Shown piece after piece: positions 1 through 10,264 of a DNA stretch of 64,000 nucleotides (position 1 is its first letter; each line of letters opens with the position of its first letter). The stretch spans positions 1 through 64,000 of the forward strand of contig JAJFUF010000008.1 of the NCBI GenBank assembly GCA_021372495.1, written 5' to 3'. The notes beneath the pieces are model-generated. The model saw nothing but the letters and a program-made list of their open reading frames with translations. It did not search any database and was not told the DNA's origin. This DNA is from Lysobacteraceae bacterium (GTDB lineage: Bacteria > Pseudomonadota > Gammaproteobacteria > Xanthomonadales > Rhodanobacteraceae). The translations under genes and the position numbers were made by a program.

Positions 1-187
1 GAGGGGCCCCGTCAGGCCGCCCTCCTGGCGGCCCCCGAGGCTCGGGCGTGGTGGGCCAGTCCGGAGCAATTGCGCACGTGTCGCCCGGCCGCGCAGACAA
101 CATGCCGCGCAGCCTTTGGGTCGGGGATTGCGAATCCCCGCGCGCACCCCCACCATCGCGCCCCGATTGCCATCCCCGCATGAGCCG
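1..187. other. Window edge upstream of folC, no gene recognised
   Basis: None of the three forward frames gives a recognisable protein end. In relatives accD commonly precedes folC, so this may be the spacer after it. The only structure seen is a 7-base inverted repeat, GGCCGCC at 15-21 and GGCGGCC at 27-33 with a 5-base loop, which could be the end of a terminator or a repeat fragment. It lacks a T-run. Confidence 0.4.
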
Positions 188-1513
188 ATGACCCGCACCC
201 TCGAACAGTGGCTGGACCACCAGCAGCGCGTGCACGCGCGCGGCGTGGACCTGGGGTTGGAGCGCGTGCGCGCGGTGTGGGAACGGATGGGCGCGCCGCG
301 GCTGGCGCCGGTGGCGATCACCGTCGGCGGCACCAACGGCAAGGGCTCGACGGTCGCCTTCCTCGAAGCGATGCTGGCCGCGGCCGGCAAGCGCGTCGGC
401 GCCTACACCTCGCCGCACCTGCTGCGCTACAACGAGCGCGTGCGCATCGACGGCGCCGATGCCGACGATGCGGCGCTGGTCGCCGCGTTCGAGCGCATCG
501 AGGCCGCGCGCGGCGAGATCCCGCTGACCTACTTCGAGTACGGCACGCTGGCGGCGCTGGACCTGTTCGCGCGCGCGGCGCTGGACGTCGCGCTGCTGGA
601 GGTCGGGCTGGGCGGCCGGCTCGACGCGGTCAACATCGTCGACGCCGACGCCGCGATCGTCACCACCATCGGCCTCGACCACATGGACTGGCTGGGCGCC
701 GACCGCGACAGCATCGGCCGCGAGAAGGCCGGCATTTTCCGCGCCGGTCGGCCGGCGGTGATCGGCGAGGCCGACCCGCCGCACGGCCTGCTGGAGGCGG
801 CGGCGCGGTGCGGCGCGCGCGTCTTGCGCGCGGGGCGGGATTTCGACGCGCGGCTGCATGCCGGCGGCTGGCGCTGGACCGGCTGGCGCGAGGATGCCGG
901 CGGCGACGCGGCGGGGTGGCCGCCGCATGCGGACCTGCCCGCGCCCGTGCTGCAGGCGCCCAGCCAGATCGCCAACGCCGCGGCGGCGATCTCCGCACTG
1001 TATGCGCTGCGCGACCGCCTCGGCTGGGACACGCGCGCGCTGGCGCAGGGCGTGGCGGCGGCGCGCGTGCGCGGCCGCCTGGAGCATCTCGGCGGCGACC
1101 CCGAGCTGGTCGTGGACGTCGCCCACAATCCGCAGGCGGCCACGGAACTGGCTGCCTGGCTGGACGCGCATCCGCCGCGCGGGCGGGTGCTGGCGGCGTA
1201 CGGCGCGCTGTCCGACAAGGACGTCGCCGGCGTCGCCGCCGCGCTGGGCGCGCGCATCGCGCACTGGCACCTCGGCGGGCTGGAGGCGGAAACCCCACGT
1301 GGCCTGCCGGCACCGGCGCTGGCCGAACGGTTCGCCGCGGGGCTGCCCGCCGCGTCGTTCAGCCTGCACGCGGACATGGCCGGCGCGCTGGCCGCGGCGC
1401 GCGCGCAGGCGCAGCCCGGCGACCGCATCCTCGCCTTCGGCTCGTTCTACGTCGCCGCCGCGGCGCTGCGGTCGGCCGAGGCGGCGGCGGCGCGGCCCCG
1501 CGCGCGCGTATAA
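188..1513 (+). CDS. folC: Bifunctional folylpolyglutamate/dihydrofolate synthase FolC
   Basis: Cytoplasmic ATP-dependent ligase that joins glutamate to dihydropteroate and extends the polyglutamate tail of folates. The 441-residue protein has the Mur-ligase fold: the P-loop GGTNGKGST at about residues 47-55, the THxxxD-like TIGLDHMDWLG segment near 160 and a C-terminal ligase domain containing DVAHNP. I chose the ATG at 188 because the reading frame can be extended to 116 but that extension has no family resemblance, while MTRTLEQWLDH matches the usual N-terminus. It heads folC-SPOR-cvpA-purF, a conserved cluster. Its TAA stop lies inside a TATAAT sequence that probably promotes the next gene. 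Confidence 0.95.
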   Translation: MTRTLEQWLDHQQRVHARGVDLGLERVRAVWERMGAPRLAPVAITVGGTNGKGSTVAFLEAMLAAAGKRVGAYTSPHLLRYNERVRIDGADADDAALVAAFERIEAARGEIPLTYFEYGTLAALDLFARAALDVALLEVGLGGRLDAVNIVDADAAIVTTIGLDHMDWLGADRDSIGREKAGIFRAGRPAVIGEADPPHGLLEAAARCGARVLRAGRDFDARLHAGGWRWTGWREDAGGDAAGWPPHADLPAPVLQAPSQIANAAAAISALYALRDRLGWDTRALAQGVAAARVRGRLEHLGGDPELVVDVAHNPQAATELAAWLDAHPPRGRVLAAYGALSDKDVAGVAAALGARIAHWHLGGLEAETPRGLPAPALAERFAAGLPAASFSLHADMAGALAAARAQAQPGDRILAFGSFYVAAAALRSAEAAAARPRARV

Positions 1514-1514
1514 T
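1509..1514 (+). promoter_or_regulatory. Putative -10 box for the SPOR gene
   Basis: A perfect TATAAT overlaps the folC stop codon (TAA at 1511-1513) and is followed by TCCGCG. The predicted start would be near 1521, giving a 22-base leader. No convincing -35 element is visible 16-18 bases upstream. Confidence 0.5.
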
Positions 1515-1542
1515 TCCGCGTCGATCGCAGCGAGGCCACCCG

Positions 1543-2526
1543 ATGGAGCCTGCCCTGAAACAGCGCCTGCTGGGCGCCGCCGTGTTGATCGCGCTGGCGA
1601 TCATCTTCGTGCCGATGTTCTTCTCCGGCGAGCCGCCGAAGAGCGCGAACCAGGACGCCACGGTCAGCCTGGACATCCCGCCGGCGCCCGATCGCGAGCT
1701 GCAGAGCCGCACGCTCGGCGTCGCGCCGGAGGCCGTGCCGGCGCCCGCGGCCAGCGCGCCCGCCGCGGCCGTGCCGGCCGCCGGTGCGCCCACCGCCGGC
1801 GCCGACAAGGTGACCACGCTCGATCTGCCCAGCCGCAAGCCGGCCGACGTGCATCCCGAGAACGACGCCGCGCCGGCGCCCGCCGCGGAGCCCGCGCCGC
1901 CGCCGAACCCGATGGTGGTCACGGCACCCCGTGCGGAAACACCCAGGCCCGCGCCCGCCGCCAAGGCGCCGCAGCCCGCGTCGGTCGCGCCGGGCGCCGC
2001 CGCCGAGGGCCGCTATGCAGTGAACCTCGGCGTCTACGGCGACCGCGCCAACGTCGAGGCGCTGCTGGCCAGCGCGCGCAAGCTCGGCCTGCCGGCGCAC
2101 AGCGAGGCTGCCGTGGTGAACGGCAAGGCCGCCACCCGCGTCAGCCTCGGCCCGTTCGCCGGCCGCGCCGCGGCCGAGGCCGCGCGCCTCAAGTTCAAGA
2201 GCGCCGAACCGAAGGTGCCGGCGACGCTGGTCGCTTCCGCCGTCGGACAGACGGCAGATGCGCCGGCCACGGCGCTGCCGGCGAACCGCGCCGGCGCCTG
2301 GGCGGTCCAGCTCGGCGCGTTCGCCACCCAGGAGGAGGCGCTGAAGCTGCGCGACCGCCTGCGCACGGCCGGCTTCGATGCTTTCGTCGACGACGTCGCT
2401 TCGGGCGGCGGCAAGCTGTGGCGCGTGCGGGCCGGACCGCAGGCGCAGCGCAGCGGCGCGGAGACGCTGCGCGACCAGATCGCGGCCAGGGCCGGCCTCA
2501 AGGGCATCGTCGTCACCCAGCCGTGA
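1543..2526 (+). CDS. SPOR-domain inner-membrane protein (DedD-like)
   Basis: A 327-residue bitopic envelope protein. SPOR domains bind denuded glycan at division septa, so a role at the septum is likely by family; the exact function is not known from sequence. The cytoplasmic N-terminus MEPALKQR is followed by one membrane segment (about residues 9-25, ending FVPMFF), a long Ala/Pro-rich periplasmic linker, and two SPOR-like repeats: residues about 158-220, starting YAVNLGVYGDR, and about 252-320, starting WAVQLGAFATQ. DedD in E. coli sits in the same folC-dedD-cvpA-purF order, which supports orthology. Two tandem repeats instead of one is a noteworthy difference. Confidence 0.85.
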   Translation: MEPALKQRLLGAAVLIALAIIFVPMFFSGEPPKSANQDATVSLDIPPAPDRELQSRTLGVAPEAVPAPAASAPAAAVPAAGAPTAGADKVTTLDLPSRKPADVHPENDAAPAPAAEPAPPPNPMVVTAPRAETPRPAPAAKAPQPASVAPGAAAEGRYAVNLGVYGDRANVEALLASARKLGLPAHSEAAVVNGKAATRVSLGPFAGRAAAEAARLKFKSAEPKVPATLVASAVGQTADAPATALPANRAGAWAVQLGAFATQEEALKLRDRLRTAGFDAFVDDVASGGGKLWRVRAGPQAQRSGAETLRDQIAARAGLKGIVVTQP

Positions 2527-2548
2527 CGGAGGCGGCCGAGACGCGCGC

Positions 2549-3118
2549 ATGAACTTCGCGGACTACATCATCCTCGGCGTGCTCGCCCTGTCGGTGCTGT
2601 TCGGGCTGTGGCGCGGGCTGATCGGCGAGGTGCTGGCGCTGGCGATCTGGGCGGCGGCAGCGGCGGTCGCGTGGCTGTTCGGGCCGCGCCTCGCGCAGAT
2701 GTTCGCGGCCCACGTCGAGGTGCCGTCGGTGCGCCTGCTGCTGGGCTACGGGCTGTGCTTCATCGTCGTGCTGCTGGCCGGCGCGCTGCTCGGCTTCCTG
2801 GTGCGCAAGCTGGTCGAGGGCAGCGGCCTGTCCGGCAGCGACCGCCTGTTCGGCATGCTGTTCGGTCTGGCGCGCGGCCTGGTGCTGGTGACGCTGGCCG
2901 TGCTGCTGCTCGGTTTCACGCCGTTCCCGCGCGATCCGTGGTGGCGGCAGTCGCGACTGCTGCCGAGCTTCGAGCAGGCCGCCGCGTGGCTGTCGGTGCG
3001 GCTGCCGGCGGACGTGAACAAATACCTGCAATACGGCGCACGGGGCTTGCCCGCGCCGCATCGCCCCCCATCTCAGCTGCAGGCGCCGCAGGGCCCGGCG
3101 GCGGCGCAGCAGACCTGA
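2549..3118 (+). CDS. cvpA: CvpA family membrane protein
   Basis: A 189-residue integral membrane protein of the CvpA family (named for colicin V production; its real function is uncertain, with links to envelope stress and bile resistance). Four hydrophobic segments are visible, starting with [19 protein letters not shown] and ending near [12 protein letters not shown]; the family signature FGxWRGxxGEVLxL is present at residues about 16-31. The tail after residue 165 is Pro/Gln/Ala rich and soluble. It sits 22 bases after the SPOR gene and 13 bases before purF, matching the order in E. coli, so co-transcription with purF is expected. Confidence 0.9.
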   Translation: MNFADYIILGVLALSVLFGLWRGLIGEVLALAIWAAAAAVAWLFGPRLAQMFAAHVEVPSVRLLLGYGLCFIVVLLAGALLGFLVRKLVEGSGLSGSDRLFGMLFGLARGLVLVTLAVLLLGFTPFPRDPWWRQSRLLPSFEQAAAWLSVRLPADVNKYLQYGARGLPAPHRPPSQLQAPQGPAAAQQT

Positions 3119-3131
3119 AGGCACCCAAACC

Positions 3132-4607
3132 ATGTGCGGAATCATCGGCATCGTCGGCGGCAACGCGGTAGCGCCGGCGCTTTACGACGCGCTCACCGTG
3201 CTGCAGCACCGCGGCCAGGACGCCGCCGGCATCGCCACCGTCGACGGCGCGCGGCTGCGCCTGCACAAGGGCAATGGCCTGGTGCGCGACGTGTTCCGCC
3301 AGGAGAACATGGTTAAGCTGCGCGGCCACATCGGCATCGGCCACTGCCGCTATCCGACCGCCGGCTCCGAGCAGGTCGACGAGGCGCAGCCGTTCTACGT
3401 GAACTCGCCGTACGGCATCGCCTTCGCGCACAACGGCAACCTGATCAACACCGAACAGTTGCGCCGCGAGGTGTTCGAGGACGACCGCCGCCACACCAAC
3501 ACCGACTCCGACTCCGAGATCCTGCTGAACATCCTGGCGCACGAGCTGCAGATCCAGGAGCGCATGGCGCTGACGCCCGACCATATCTTCAAGGCGGTCG
3601 CCGGCGTGCACGCGCGCGCCCGCGGCGGCTACGCCTGCATCGCGCTGGTGCTGGGCTACGGGCTGCTGGCGTTCCGCGATCCGCACGGCATCCGCCCGCT
3701 GGTGCTGGGCGAGCGCGTCACCCCGGAAGGCCGCGAGTACGCGGTGGCGTCGGAGTCGGTCGCGCTCGACATCCTCGGCTTCACCCGCCTGCGCGACATC
3801 GCGCCCGGCGAGGCGGTGTTCGTGACCCAGAACGGCCAGATGCACGCGCGCCGCTGCGCCGAGGGCGCGGTGCACGCGCCGTGCATCTTCGAGTACGTCT
3901 ACCTGGCGCGTCCGGACTCGATGATCGAGGACGTGTCGGTGTACAAGGCGCGCCTGCGCATGGGCGAGAAGCTCGCCGCCAAGATCCGCCAGCTGCGGCC
4001 GGAACACGGCATCGACGCGGTGATCCCGATTCCCGACACCGCGCGCACCGCCGCCAGCGCGCTCGCGCAGGAGCTCGGCGTGCCGATGCGCGAAGGCTTC
4101 GTCAAGAACCGCTACATCGGCCGCACCTTCATCATGCCGGGGCAGGGCGAGCGCCGGAAGTCGGTGCGCCGCAAGCTCAACGCGATCGGCCTGGAATTCC
4201 GCAACAAGACCGTGCTGCTGGTCGACGACTCGATCGTGCGCGGCACCACCTCGCGGCAGATCATCCAGATGGCGCGCGAGGCCGGCGCCAAGCAGGTCTA
4301 CTTCGCCTCGGCCGCGCCGCCGGTGCGCTACCCCAACGTCTACGGCATCGACATGCCCGCCGCAGGCGAGCTGGTCGCGCACGGCCGCAGCGAGGAGGAA
4401 GTGCAGACGGAGATCGGCGCCGACTGGCTGGTCTACCAGGATCTCGACGACCTGGTCGCCGCGGTCGCCGAGGGCAACGAGAAGCTGAAGCGCTTCGATA
4501 CCTCGTGCTTCTCCGGCGAGTACGTCACCGGCGTCGAGGACGGCTACCTCGACCAGCTCGAATTCCTGCGCTCGGACGACGCGAAGACGAAGCGGCGCAG
4601 CGCCTGA
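3132..4607 (+). CDS. purF: Amidophosphoribosyltransferase PurF
   Basis: Catalyses the committed step of purine synthesis, PRPP plus glutamine to 5-phosphoribosylamine. After removal of Met1 the N-terminal Cys2 (MCGIIG) is the glutaminase nucleophile. The N-terminal Ntn glutaminase domain covers about 230 residues and the type I phosphoribosyltransferase domain follows, with the PRPP loop [13 protein letters not shown] at about residues 361-373. Length 491 is normal (E. coli 505). A GAAGG Shine-Dalgarno overlaps the cvpA stop. No propeptide is present, as in the proteobacterial type that lacks the Bacillus-style FeS cluster. Confidence 0.97.
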   Translation: MCGIIGIVGGNAVAPALYDALTVLQHRGQDAAGIATVDGARLRLHKGNGLVRDVFRQENMVKLRGHIGIGHCRYPTAGSEQVDEAQPFYVNSPYGIAFAHNGNLINTEQLRREVFEDDRRHTNTDSDSEILLNILAHELQIQERMALTPDHIFKAVAGVHARARGGYACIALVLGYGLLAFRDPHGIRPLVLGERVTPEGREYAVASESVALDILGFTRLRDIAPGEAVFVTQNGQMHARRCAEGAVHAPCIFEYVYLARPDSMIEDVSVYKARLRMGEKLAAKIRQLRPEHGIDAVIPIPDTARTAASALAQELGVPMREGFVKNRYIGRTFIMPGQGERRKSVRRKLNAIGLEFRNKTVLLVDDSIVRGTTSRQIIQMAREAGAKQVYFASAAPPVRYPNVYGIDMPAAGELVAHGRSEEEVQTEIGADWLVYQDLDDLVAAVAEGNEKLKRFDTSCFSGEYVTGVEDGYLDQLEFLRSDDAKTKRRSA

Positions 4608-4766
4608 GGTCGCCTGCACGCAGGCTCCTGCGAGGTTCCGGGGCACTGTTACGCGTGTCTCCCTCTCCCGCCACCGGCGGGAGAGGGTTGGGCTGAGGTT
4701 GGCGGCGCCGTGAGGCGCCTCGCTTGCGAGACGACGCGTCGGGTCGCCAGCACACAAGCTCCTATC
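4608..4766. repeat. Composite interspersed repeat between purF and the ferritin-like gene
   Basis: The spacer starts right after the purF stop with GTCGCCTGCACGCAGGCTCC (4609-4628), a sequence repeated in inverted pairs at 50421-50480. A second part holds a long CCCTCTCCC hairpin (4661-4687), related to the repeats at 7490-7642 and 62184-62346. A degraded third copy, GTCGCCAGCACACAAGCTCC, lies near 4743-4762. It looks like a nested REP-type element. Confidence 0.7.
4661..4687 (+). terminator. 12-bp perfect hairpin after purF
   Basis: CCCTCTCCCGCC at 4661-4672 pairs without mismatch with GGCGGGAGAGGG at 4676-4687, with a three-base loop. There is no T-run, so it may stop transcription weakly or protect the 3' end; it is also the core of a repeat family. 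Confidence 0.45.
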
Positions 4767-4779
4767 CGGTGAATGAGCG

Positions 4780-5580
4780 ATGGCCGATACGACCGACCTC
4801 TTCGACGCTGCCCGGCGTTGCCTCGATTGCCGCGATCCCGCCGAAAAGGCCGCGCTGACGCGCGAGGCGGCCGCGGCGTTCGCGGACGGAGCGCTGCAGA
4901 TTGCCGACGACGCCCCGCCGCCGCGGCCGATCGGCGCGCCGGGGCGGCCGCAACAGCCGCGGCTGGTCGAGCCGCGGCTGTTGCCGCGGCGCGGGCTCGG
5001 CACGGCCGATGGGCGCGCCGCGCTGGTGCACGCGGTGGCGCACATCGAATTCAACGCGATCAATCTGGCCTGGGACGCGGCGTACCGGTTCCGCGGCATG
5101 CCCGCGGACTACTACCGCGACTGGGTCGCGGTCGCCGCCGACGAGGCGCGGCACTACACGCTGCTGGCGGCGCGCCTGGCCGAACTGGGCTACGCCTACG
5201 GCGATTTCGACGCGCACGACGGCCTGTGGGAGATGGCGGAGAAGACCGCGCACGCCTGCCTCGCGCGCATGGCGCTGGTGCCGCGCGTGCTGGAGGCGCG
5301 CGGGCTGGACGTGACGCCGGGCATGATCGCGCGGCTGCGCGCGGCGGGCGACGAGGCCACCGTCGCCATCCTCGAAGTGATCCTGCGCGAGGAAGTGGCA
5401 CACGTCGCCGCCGGCACGCGCTGGTTCCGCTGGTGCTGCGCGCGCGAGGAACTGGAGCCGCGGGCGACGTTCGAGCGGCTGCTGGGCGAGCACATGCGCC
5501 GGGGCTTGAAGGGACCGTTCAACCTCGACGCGCGCCGCGAAGCCGGCTTCAGCGAGGACGAGCTGCGCGCCCTGGCCTGA
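4780..5580 (+). CDS. Ferritin-like di-iron protein, DUF455 family
   Basis: A 266-residue soluble protein of the DUF455 (COG2833) ferritin-like family; reaction unknown. The four-helix di-iron ligand pattern is visible: HIE at residues 88-90, DEARH at 121-125 and EEVAH at 204-208, which are the positions expected for metal binding. A variable Pro/Arg-rich N-terminal segment (about 45-70) precedes the helical core. The ATG at 4780 is chosen because an overlapping ATG at 4774 is out of frame. It stands alone after a repeat element, 115 bases before lhr. Confidence 0.85.
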   Translation: MADTTDLFDAARRCLDCRDPAEKAALTREAAAAFADGALQIADDAPPPRPIGAPGRPQQPRLVEPRLLPRRGLGTADGRAALVHAVAHIEFNAINLAWDAAYRFRGMPADYYRDWVAVAADEARHYTLLAARLAELGYAYGDFDAHDGLWEMAEKTAHACLARMALVPRVLEARGLDVTPGMIARLRAAGDEATVAILEVILREEVAHVAAGTRWFRWCCAREELEPRATFERLLGEHMRRGLKGPFNLDARREAGFSEDELRALA

Positions 5581-5694
5581 ACGGGCGGGCGTTCGCGCGC
5601 GCCGCGTTTGCGCTTGAATCCCGGCCGCTGCGACCGTAGCTTGGTCCCATGCGTGCGGCCGCGATTTCGCGGCCGCCGCCGCGGGCCCCTGACG

Positions 5695-8600
5695 ATGCCG
5701 CTCGAATCCTTCCATCCTGCCGTCGCGGCGTGGTTCCGCAGCGCCTTCGGCGCCGCGACGCCCGCGCAGGAGCGCGCCTGGCCGGCGATCCAGTCCGGCC
5801 GCCACGCGCTGATCGCCGCGCCGACCGGCTCCGGCAAGACCCTCGCCGCCTTCCTCGCCGCGGTCGACGCGCTGGTGCGCGAAGGTCTTGCGGGCGGCCT
5901 GCCGGACGCGACGGCGGTGGTGTACGTGTCGCCGCTGAAGGCGCTGTCGAACGACATCCACCTCAATCTCGAAGTGCCGCTGTCCGGCATCCGCGCCGAG
6001 CTGGAGCGCCTCGGCCTGCCCGACGTCGACATCCGCACCGCCGTGCGCACCGGCGACACGCCGGCGGCGGAGCGCACGCTGATGCGCAAGCGGCCGCCGC
6101 ACGTCCTGGTGACCACGCCGGAATCGCTGTACGTGCTGCTCGGTTCGGATTCCGGACGGCGCATGCTGGCCGGCACGCGCACGGTGATCGTCGACGAGAT
6201 CCACGCGATCGCCGCCAGCAAGCGCGGCAGCCACCTCGCGCTGAGCCTGGAGCGCCTGCAGGCGCTGTGCCCGCGGCCGCTGGTGCGCATCGGCCTGTCG
6301 GCGACGCAGAAGCCGGTCGAGGACATGGCGCGCCTGCTGGTCGGCACGCGCATCGACGGCCGCGACGCGCAGGGCTGCGAGATCGTCGACATCGGCTACA
6401 CGCGCCGGCGCGATCTCGCCATCGAGGTGCCGCCGGTGCCGCTGGAAGCGGTGATGTCGAACGACGCCTGGGCGCTGGTCTACACGCGCCTCGCCGAGCT
6501 GGTCGAGGCGCATCGCACCACGCTGGTGTTCGTCAACACGCGGCGCATGGCCGAGCGCGCCGCGCGCCATCTCGGCGAACGCCTGGGCAACGAGGCGGTG
6601 GCGGCGCACCACGGCAGCCTCGCCCGCGAGCAGCGCCTCGATGCCGAGCGCCGGCTCAAGCGCGGCGAGCTGCGCGTGCTGGTCGCCACCGCGTCGCTCG
6701 AACTCGGCATCGACGTCGGCGACGTCGACCTGGTGTGCCAGATCGGCTCGCCGCACGGCATCGCCGCGTTCCTGCAGCGCGTCGGCCGCTCCGGGCATTC
6801 GGTCGGCGGTACGCCGAAGGGGCGGCTGTTCCCGCAGTCGCGCGACGATCTGGTCGAGTGCGCCGCGCTGCTCGACTGCGTGCGCCGCGGCGAGCTGGAC
6901 GCGCTGCGCGTCCCGCTGTGTCCACTCGACGTGCTGGCCCAGCAGATCGTCGCCGAGGTCGCCTGCCGCGAGTGGGAGGAGGACGCGCTGTACGCCGCGT
7001 TCTGCCGCGCCTGGCCCTACGCCGCGCTGACGCGCGAGGCGTTCGACGAGGTAGTGCGCATGCTGGCCGAGGGCTTCAGCACCCGCCGCGGCGCACGTGC
7101 CGCCTACCTGCATCGCGATGCGGTACACGGCCGCCTGCGCGGCCGGCGCGGCGCGCGGCTGACCGCGCTCACCTCGGGCGGCACCATTCCCGACACCGCC
7201 GACTACGCGGTGCTGCTGGAGCCGCAGGCGCAGGTGATCGGCAGCGTCAACGAGGACTTCGCCGTCGAGAGCTCCGCCGGCGACATCTTCCAGCTAGGCA
7301 ACGCCTCCTACCGCATCCAGCGCATCGAGCCGGGGCGGTTGCGCGTCGAGGACGCGCGCGGCATGCCGCCGAGCATTCCGTTCTGGCTGGGCGAGGCGCC
7401 GGGGCGCAGCGACGAGTTGTCGGCGGGCGTCGCGCGCCTGCGCGAAGAGGTCGAGCGACGGCTCGCCGGCGCGAACGCCGGGGAAGAGGAAGGCCTCCCT
7501 CTCCGGGAGAGCGCGGAAGCCGCCGATGAACCCCGCTCACCTCGGGAGAGGGGCAGGGGTGAGCGCCCGGTGTCACCAGAAGGCCCCGCTCCGGCCGAAC
7601 CCTTGCCCCCAACCCCGCTCGCGATGGGAGAGGGGAGCGGTGCGAGTGCCGTCGCCTGGCTGGTCGACGAGGTGGGCATTGCGCCCGCCGCGGCGCGCCA
7701 GCTCGTCGAGTACCTCGCGCGCGCCCGCGCCGCGCTCGGCGCGCTGCCGACGCAGCGCGTGCTGGCGATGGAGCGCTTCTTCGACGAATCCGGCGGCACC
7801 CAACTGGTGATCCACGCGCCGCTCGGCAGCCGCATCAACAAGGCGTGGGGGCTGGCACTGCGCAAGCGCTTCTGCCGCAAGTTCAACTTCGAGCTGCAGG
7901 CCGCCGCCACCGAGGACGCGATCGTGCTGTCGCTGTCCACCAGCCACAGCTTCCCGCTGATCGACGTCGCCAGGTATCTGCATTCGTCCAGCGTGCGCGA
8001 CGTGCTGGTGCAGGCGCTGCTGGGCGCGCCGCTGTTCCCGGTGCGCTGGCGCTGGGCGGCGACCACCGCGCTGGCGCTGCCGCGCTTCATCGGCGGCAGC
8101 AAGGTGGCGCCGCAATTGCAGCGCATGAAGAGCGAGGACCTGCTGGCCACGGTGTTCCCCGACCAGGTCGCCTGCGCGGAGAACATCGTCGGCGAGCGCG
8201 AGGTGCCCGATCATCCGCTGGTGCGCCAGACGCTGGACGACTGCCTGCACGAGGCGATGGACCTCGGCGGCCTGATCCGCCTGCTGCGCGCGCTGGAATC
8301 CGGCGCGGTGTGCGTGATCGCGCGCGACCTGCCCGAGCCTTCGCCGCTGGCGGCGGAAGTGCTGGGCGCGCGCCCGTACGCCTTCCTCGACGACGCGCCG
8401 CTGGAGGAGCGCCGCACCCAGGCCGTGCTCAGCCGGCGCTGGAGCGACCCGGAAAGCGCCGCCGACCTCGGCCGCCTCGATCCGCCGGCGATCGAGGCGG
8501 TGCGCGCGGAGGCCTGGCCGGAGGCGCGCGACGCCGACGAACTGCACGAGGCGCTGATGGGCGTCGCCTTCCTCACCGTCGAGGAAACCGCGCGCGACGC

Positions 8601-10194
8601 GGCATGGCCGACGCTGCTGCAGGCGCTCGCCGCCGACGGCCGCGCGACGCGGCTGGCGCTGCCGCGCGAATCCGGCGCGGCGCTGTGGGTCGCGACCGAG
8701 CGCGTGCCGATGCTGCGGGCGGCGCACGCGGACGCGCGGCCGCAGCCGGAGGTGCGCGTGCCGGACGAGTTCGCGCAGGCGGCGTGGACGCGCGAGGACG
8801 CACTGGTCGAGATCGTGCGCGCGCGCCTGACCGCACTGGGCCCGACCACGGCCGCCGCGATCGCCGCCTCGCTGCAGGTCGCGGCAGGCGACGTCAATGC
8901 CGCGCTGCTGCGGCTCGAATCGGAAGGCTACGCGATGCGCGGGCGCTTCACGCCCGAGGCGGCCGAGGACGAGTGGTGCGAACGCCACCTGCTGGCGCGC
9001 ATCCACCGCTACACCGTGCACCGGCTGCGCCGCGAGATCGAGCCGGTCGAGGCGCGCGACTTCATGCGCTTCCTGTTCGAGTGGCAGCACGCCAGCCCGC
9101 GCACGCAGGTGGCCGGGCCGGAGGCGCTGGCCGGCGTCGTCGCCCAGCTCGAAGGCTACGAAGCCGCGGCGGCCGCGTGGGAAGCCGAACTGCTGCCCGC
9201 GCGCATCCCCGACTACAGCATCGCCTGGCTGGACGATCTGTGCCGCTCGGGCCGCCTCGCCTGGACGCGGTTGAAGGGGCGCGCGGCCGCGGCGGCGGGG
9301 CGCGCCGCCGGTCCGGTGCGCGGCACGCCGATCGTGCTGCTGCCGCGCCGCGCGTTGGCGCTGTGGACGTCGCTGGCCACGCCGGCGCCGGCGCACCCAT
9401 CCTCGCGCGCGCAGGCGGTGCTGCAGCATCTCGATGCCCGCGGCGCCTCGTTCTTCGACGAGATCGCCGATGCCACGCGCCTGCTGCAGACGGAACTGGA
9501 GGACGCGCTGGGCGAACTGGTCGCACGCGGGCTGGCGCACGCGGACAGCTTCGCCGGCCTGCGCGCGCTGCTGGTGCCGGCCTCGAAGCGGCCGTCGGCG
9601 CACGGCCGCCGCGGCCGCCGCGTACCGCTGTTCGGCATCGCCGACGCGGGGCGCTGGGCGCCGATCCGCGCGGCGGAATCCGCCGCGCCCGCGCACGACG
9701 GTTTCGACGCCGACACGCTGGAGCACGTCGCGCGCACGCTGCTGCGCCGCTACGGCGTGGTGTTCTGGCGCCTGCTCGAGCGCGAGGCGGACTGGCTGCC
9801 GCCGTGGCGCGAGCTGCTGCGCATGTATCGCCGGCTGGAAGCGCGCGGCGAGATTCGCGGCGGCCGCTTCGTCGCCGGCTTCGTCGGCGAGCAGTTCGCG
9901 CTGCCGGAGGCGGTCGGCCTGCTGCGGCAAACCCGCGCGCGGCCGGGCGCGAGTGAACTGGCGTGCGTGTCGGCCTGCGATCCGCTCAACCTGGTCGGCA
10001 TCCTCACGCCGGGTGCGCGCGTGCCCGCGGTGGCCGGCGCGCGCGTGCTCTACCGCGACGGCGTGCCGGCGGCGGCGCTCAGCGGCGGCCAGGTGGTGTT
10101 GCTGGACGAGACGCTGGCGCCGGAGCAGCGGCGCGCCGCGCGCCGCGCATTGCTGCGCGAGCCCGGAGCCATGCCTCCCCTCGAAACCACGTAG
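5695..10194 (+). CDS. lhr: Lhr-family ATP-dependent helicase
   Basis: A 1499-residue SF2 helicase of the large Lhr type (E. coli Lhr 1538 residues), a 3'-5' translocase implicated in nucleic-acid repair. Walker A PTGSGKT is at residues 43-49, the DEIH box at 167-170, and motif VI-like QRVGRSGHS near 359-367; a winged-helix and the long Lhr C-terminal region follow. Residues about 599-650 are a low-complexity insert rich in Arg, Pro and Glu, encoded by interspersed repeat DNA that has stayed in frame. The stop codon TAG at 10192 also lies in a repeat. The start ATG 5695 fits the family; a longer open frame from 5608 does not. No clear Shine-Dalgarno. Confidence 0.93.
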   Translation: MPLESFHPAVAAWFRSAFGAATPAQERAWPAIQSGRHALIAAPTGSGKTLAAFLAAVDALVREGLAGGLPDATAVVYVSPLKALSNDIHLNLEVPLSGIRAELERLGLPDVDIRTAVRTGDTPAAERTLMRKRPPHVLVTTPESLYVLLGSDSGRRMLAGTRTVIVDEIHAIAASKRGSHLALSLERLQALCPRPLVRIGLSATQKPVEDMARLLVGTRIDGRDAQGCEIVDIGYTRRRDLAIEVPPVPLEAVMSNDAWALVYTRLAELVEAHRTTLVFVNTRRMAERAARHLGERLGNEAVAAHHGSLAREQRLDAERRLKRGELRVLVATASLELGIDVGDVDLVCQIGSPHGIAAFLQRVGRSGHSVGGTPKGRLFPQSRDDLVECAALLDCVRRGELDALRVPLCPLDVLAQQIVAEVACREWEEDALYAAFCRAWPYAALTREAFDEVVRMLAEGFSTRRGARAAYLHRDAVHGRLRGRRGARLTALTSGGTIPDTADYAVLLEPQAQVIGSVNEDFAVESSAGDIFQLGNASYRIQRIEPGRLRVEDARGMPPSIPFWLGEAPGRSDELSAGVARLREEVERRLAGANAGEEEGLPLRESAEAADEPRSPRERGRGERPVSPEGPAPAEPLPPTPLAMGEGSGASAVAWLVDEVGIAPAAARQLVEYLARARAALGALPTQRVLAMERFFDESGGTQLVIHAPLGSRINKAWGLALRKRFCRKFNFELQAAATEDAIVLSLSTSHSFPLIDVARYLHSSSVRDVLVQALLGAPLFPVRWRWAATTALALPRFIGGSKVAPQLQRMKSEDLLATVFPDQVACAENIVGEREVPDHPLVRQTLDDCLHEAMDLGGLIRLLRALESGAVCVIARDLPEPSPLAAEVLGARPYAFLDDAPLEERRTQAVLSRRWSDPESAADLGRLDPPAIEAVRAEAWPEARDADELHEALMGVAFLTVEETARDAAWPTLLQALAADGRATRLALPRESGAALWVATERVPMLRAAHADARPQPEVRVPDEFAQAAWTREDALVEIVRARLTALGPTTAAAIAASLQVAAGDVNAALLRLESEGYAMRGRFTPEAAEDEWCERHLLARIHRYTVHRLRREIEPVEARDFMRFLFEWQHASPRTQVAGPEALAGVVAQLEGYEAAAAAWEAELLPARIPDYSIAWLDDLCRSGRLAWTRLKGRAAAAAGRAAGPVRGTPIVLLPRRALALWTSLATPAPAHPSSRAQAVLQHLDARGASFFDEIADATRLLQTELEDALGELVARGLAHADSFAGLRALLVPASKRPSAHGRRGRRVPLFGIADAGRWAPIRAAESAAPAHDGFDADTLEHVARTLLRRYGVVFWRLLEREADWLPPWRELLRMYRRLEARGEIRGGRFVAGFVGEQFALPEAVGLLRQTRARPGASELACVSACDPLNLVGILTPGARVPAVAGARVLYRDGVPAAALSGGQVVLLDETLAPEQRRAARRALLREPGAMPPLETT
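7490..7642. repeat. Interspersed repeat inside the lhr coding sequence
   Basis: This stretch carries CCTCCCTCTCCGGGAGAG (7495-7512 region), CTCGGGAGAGGGGCAGGGGT and GGGAGAGGGGAGCGG (7626-7640), the same motifs found in intergenic spacers at 4661-4687 and 62184-62346. It is free of stops in the lhr frame and joins [11 protein letters not shown] to [10 protein letters not shown], two segments that look contiguous in the family. Confidence 0.7.
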
Positions 10195-10264
10195 CGTGAG
10201 CGGAGCGCACGTGGCCCTTCGCAGCGGACGCGCCCGCCGCGGCCGTGCGCGGAGCGCACGCTAC
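10191..10264. repeat. Inverted repeat overlapping the lhr stop
   Basis: GTAGCGTGAGCGGAGCGCAC (10191-10210) includes the lhr TAG stop, and GTGCGCGGAGCGCACGCTAC at 10245-10264 closes the element in opposite orientation. The same family forms the long palindrome at 47525-47558. Confidence 0.7.

Noticed and set aside
1..187. C-terminal end of an upstream accD gene
   Set aside because: None of the frames resembles the AccD C-terminus, and the frame-1 stop at 181 follows a low-complexity peptide. Left as unassigned.
2916..5099. Long antisense open frames, for example 727 residues opposite purF and others of 500-1200 residues
   Set aside because: They are by-products of GC-rich codon bias: they mirror genes with clear motifs, have low-complexity Arg/Ala/Gly composition and no recognised domains or ribosome sites.
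5695..10194. Prophage or defence-island assignment for the Lhr helicase region
   Set aside because: No integrase, transposase, nuclease or methylase is nearby; neighbours are core genes.
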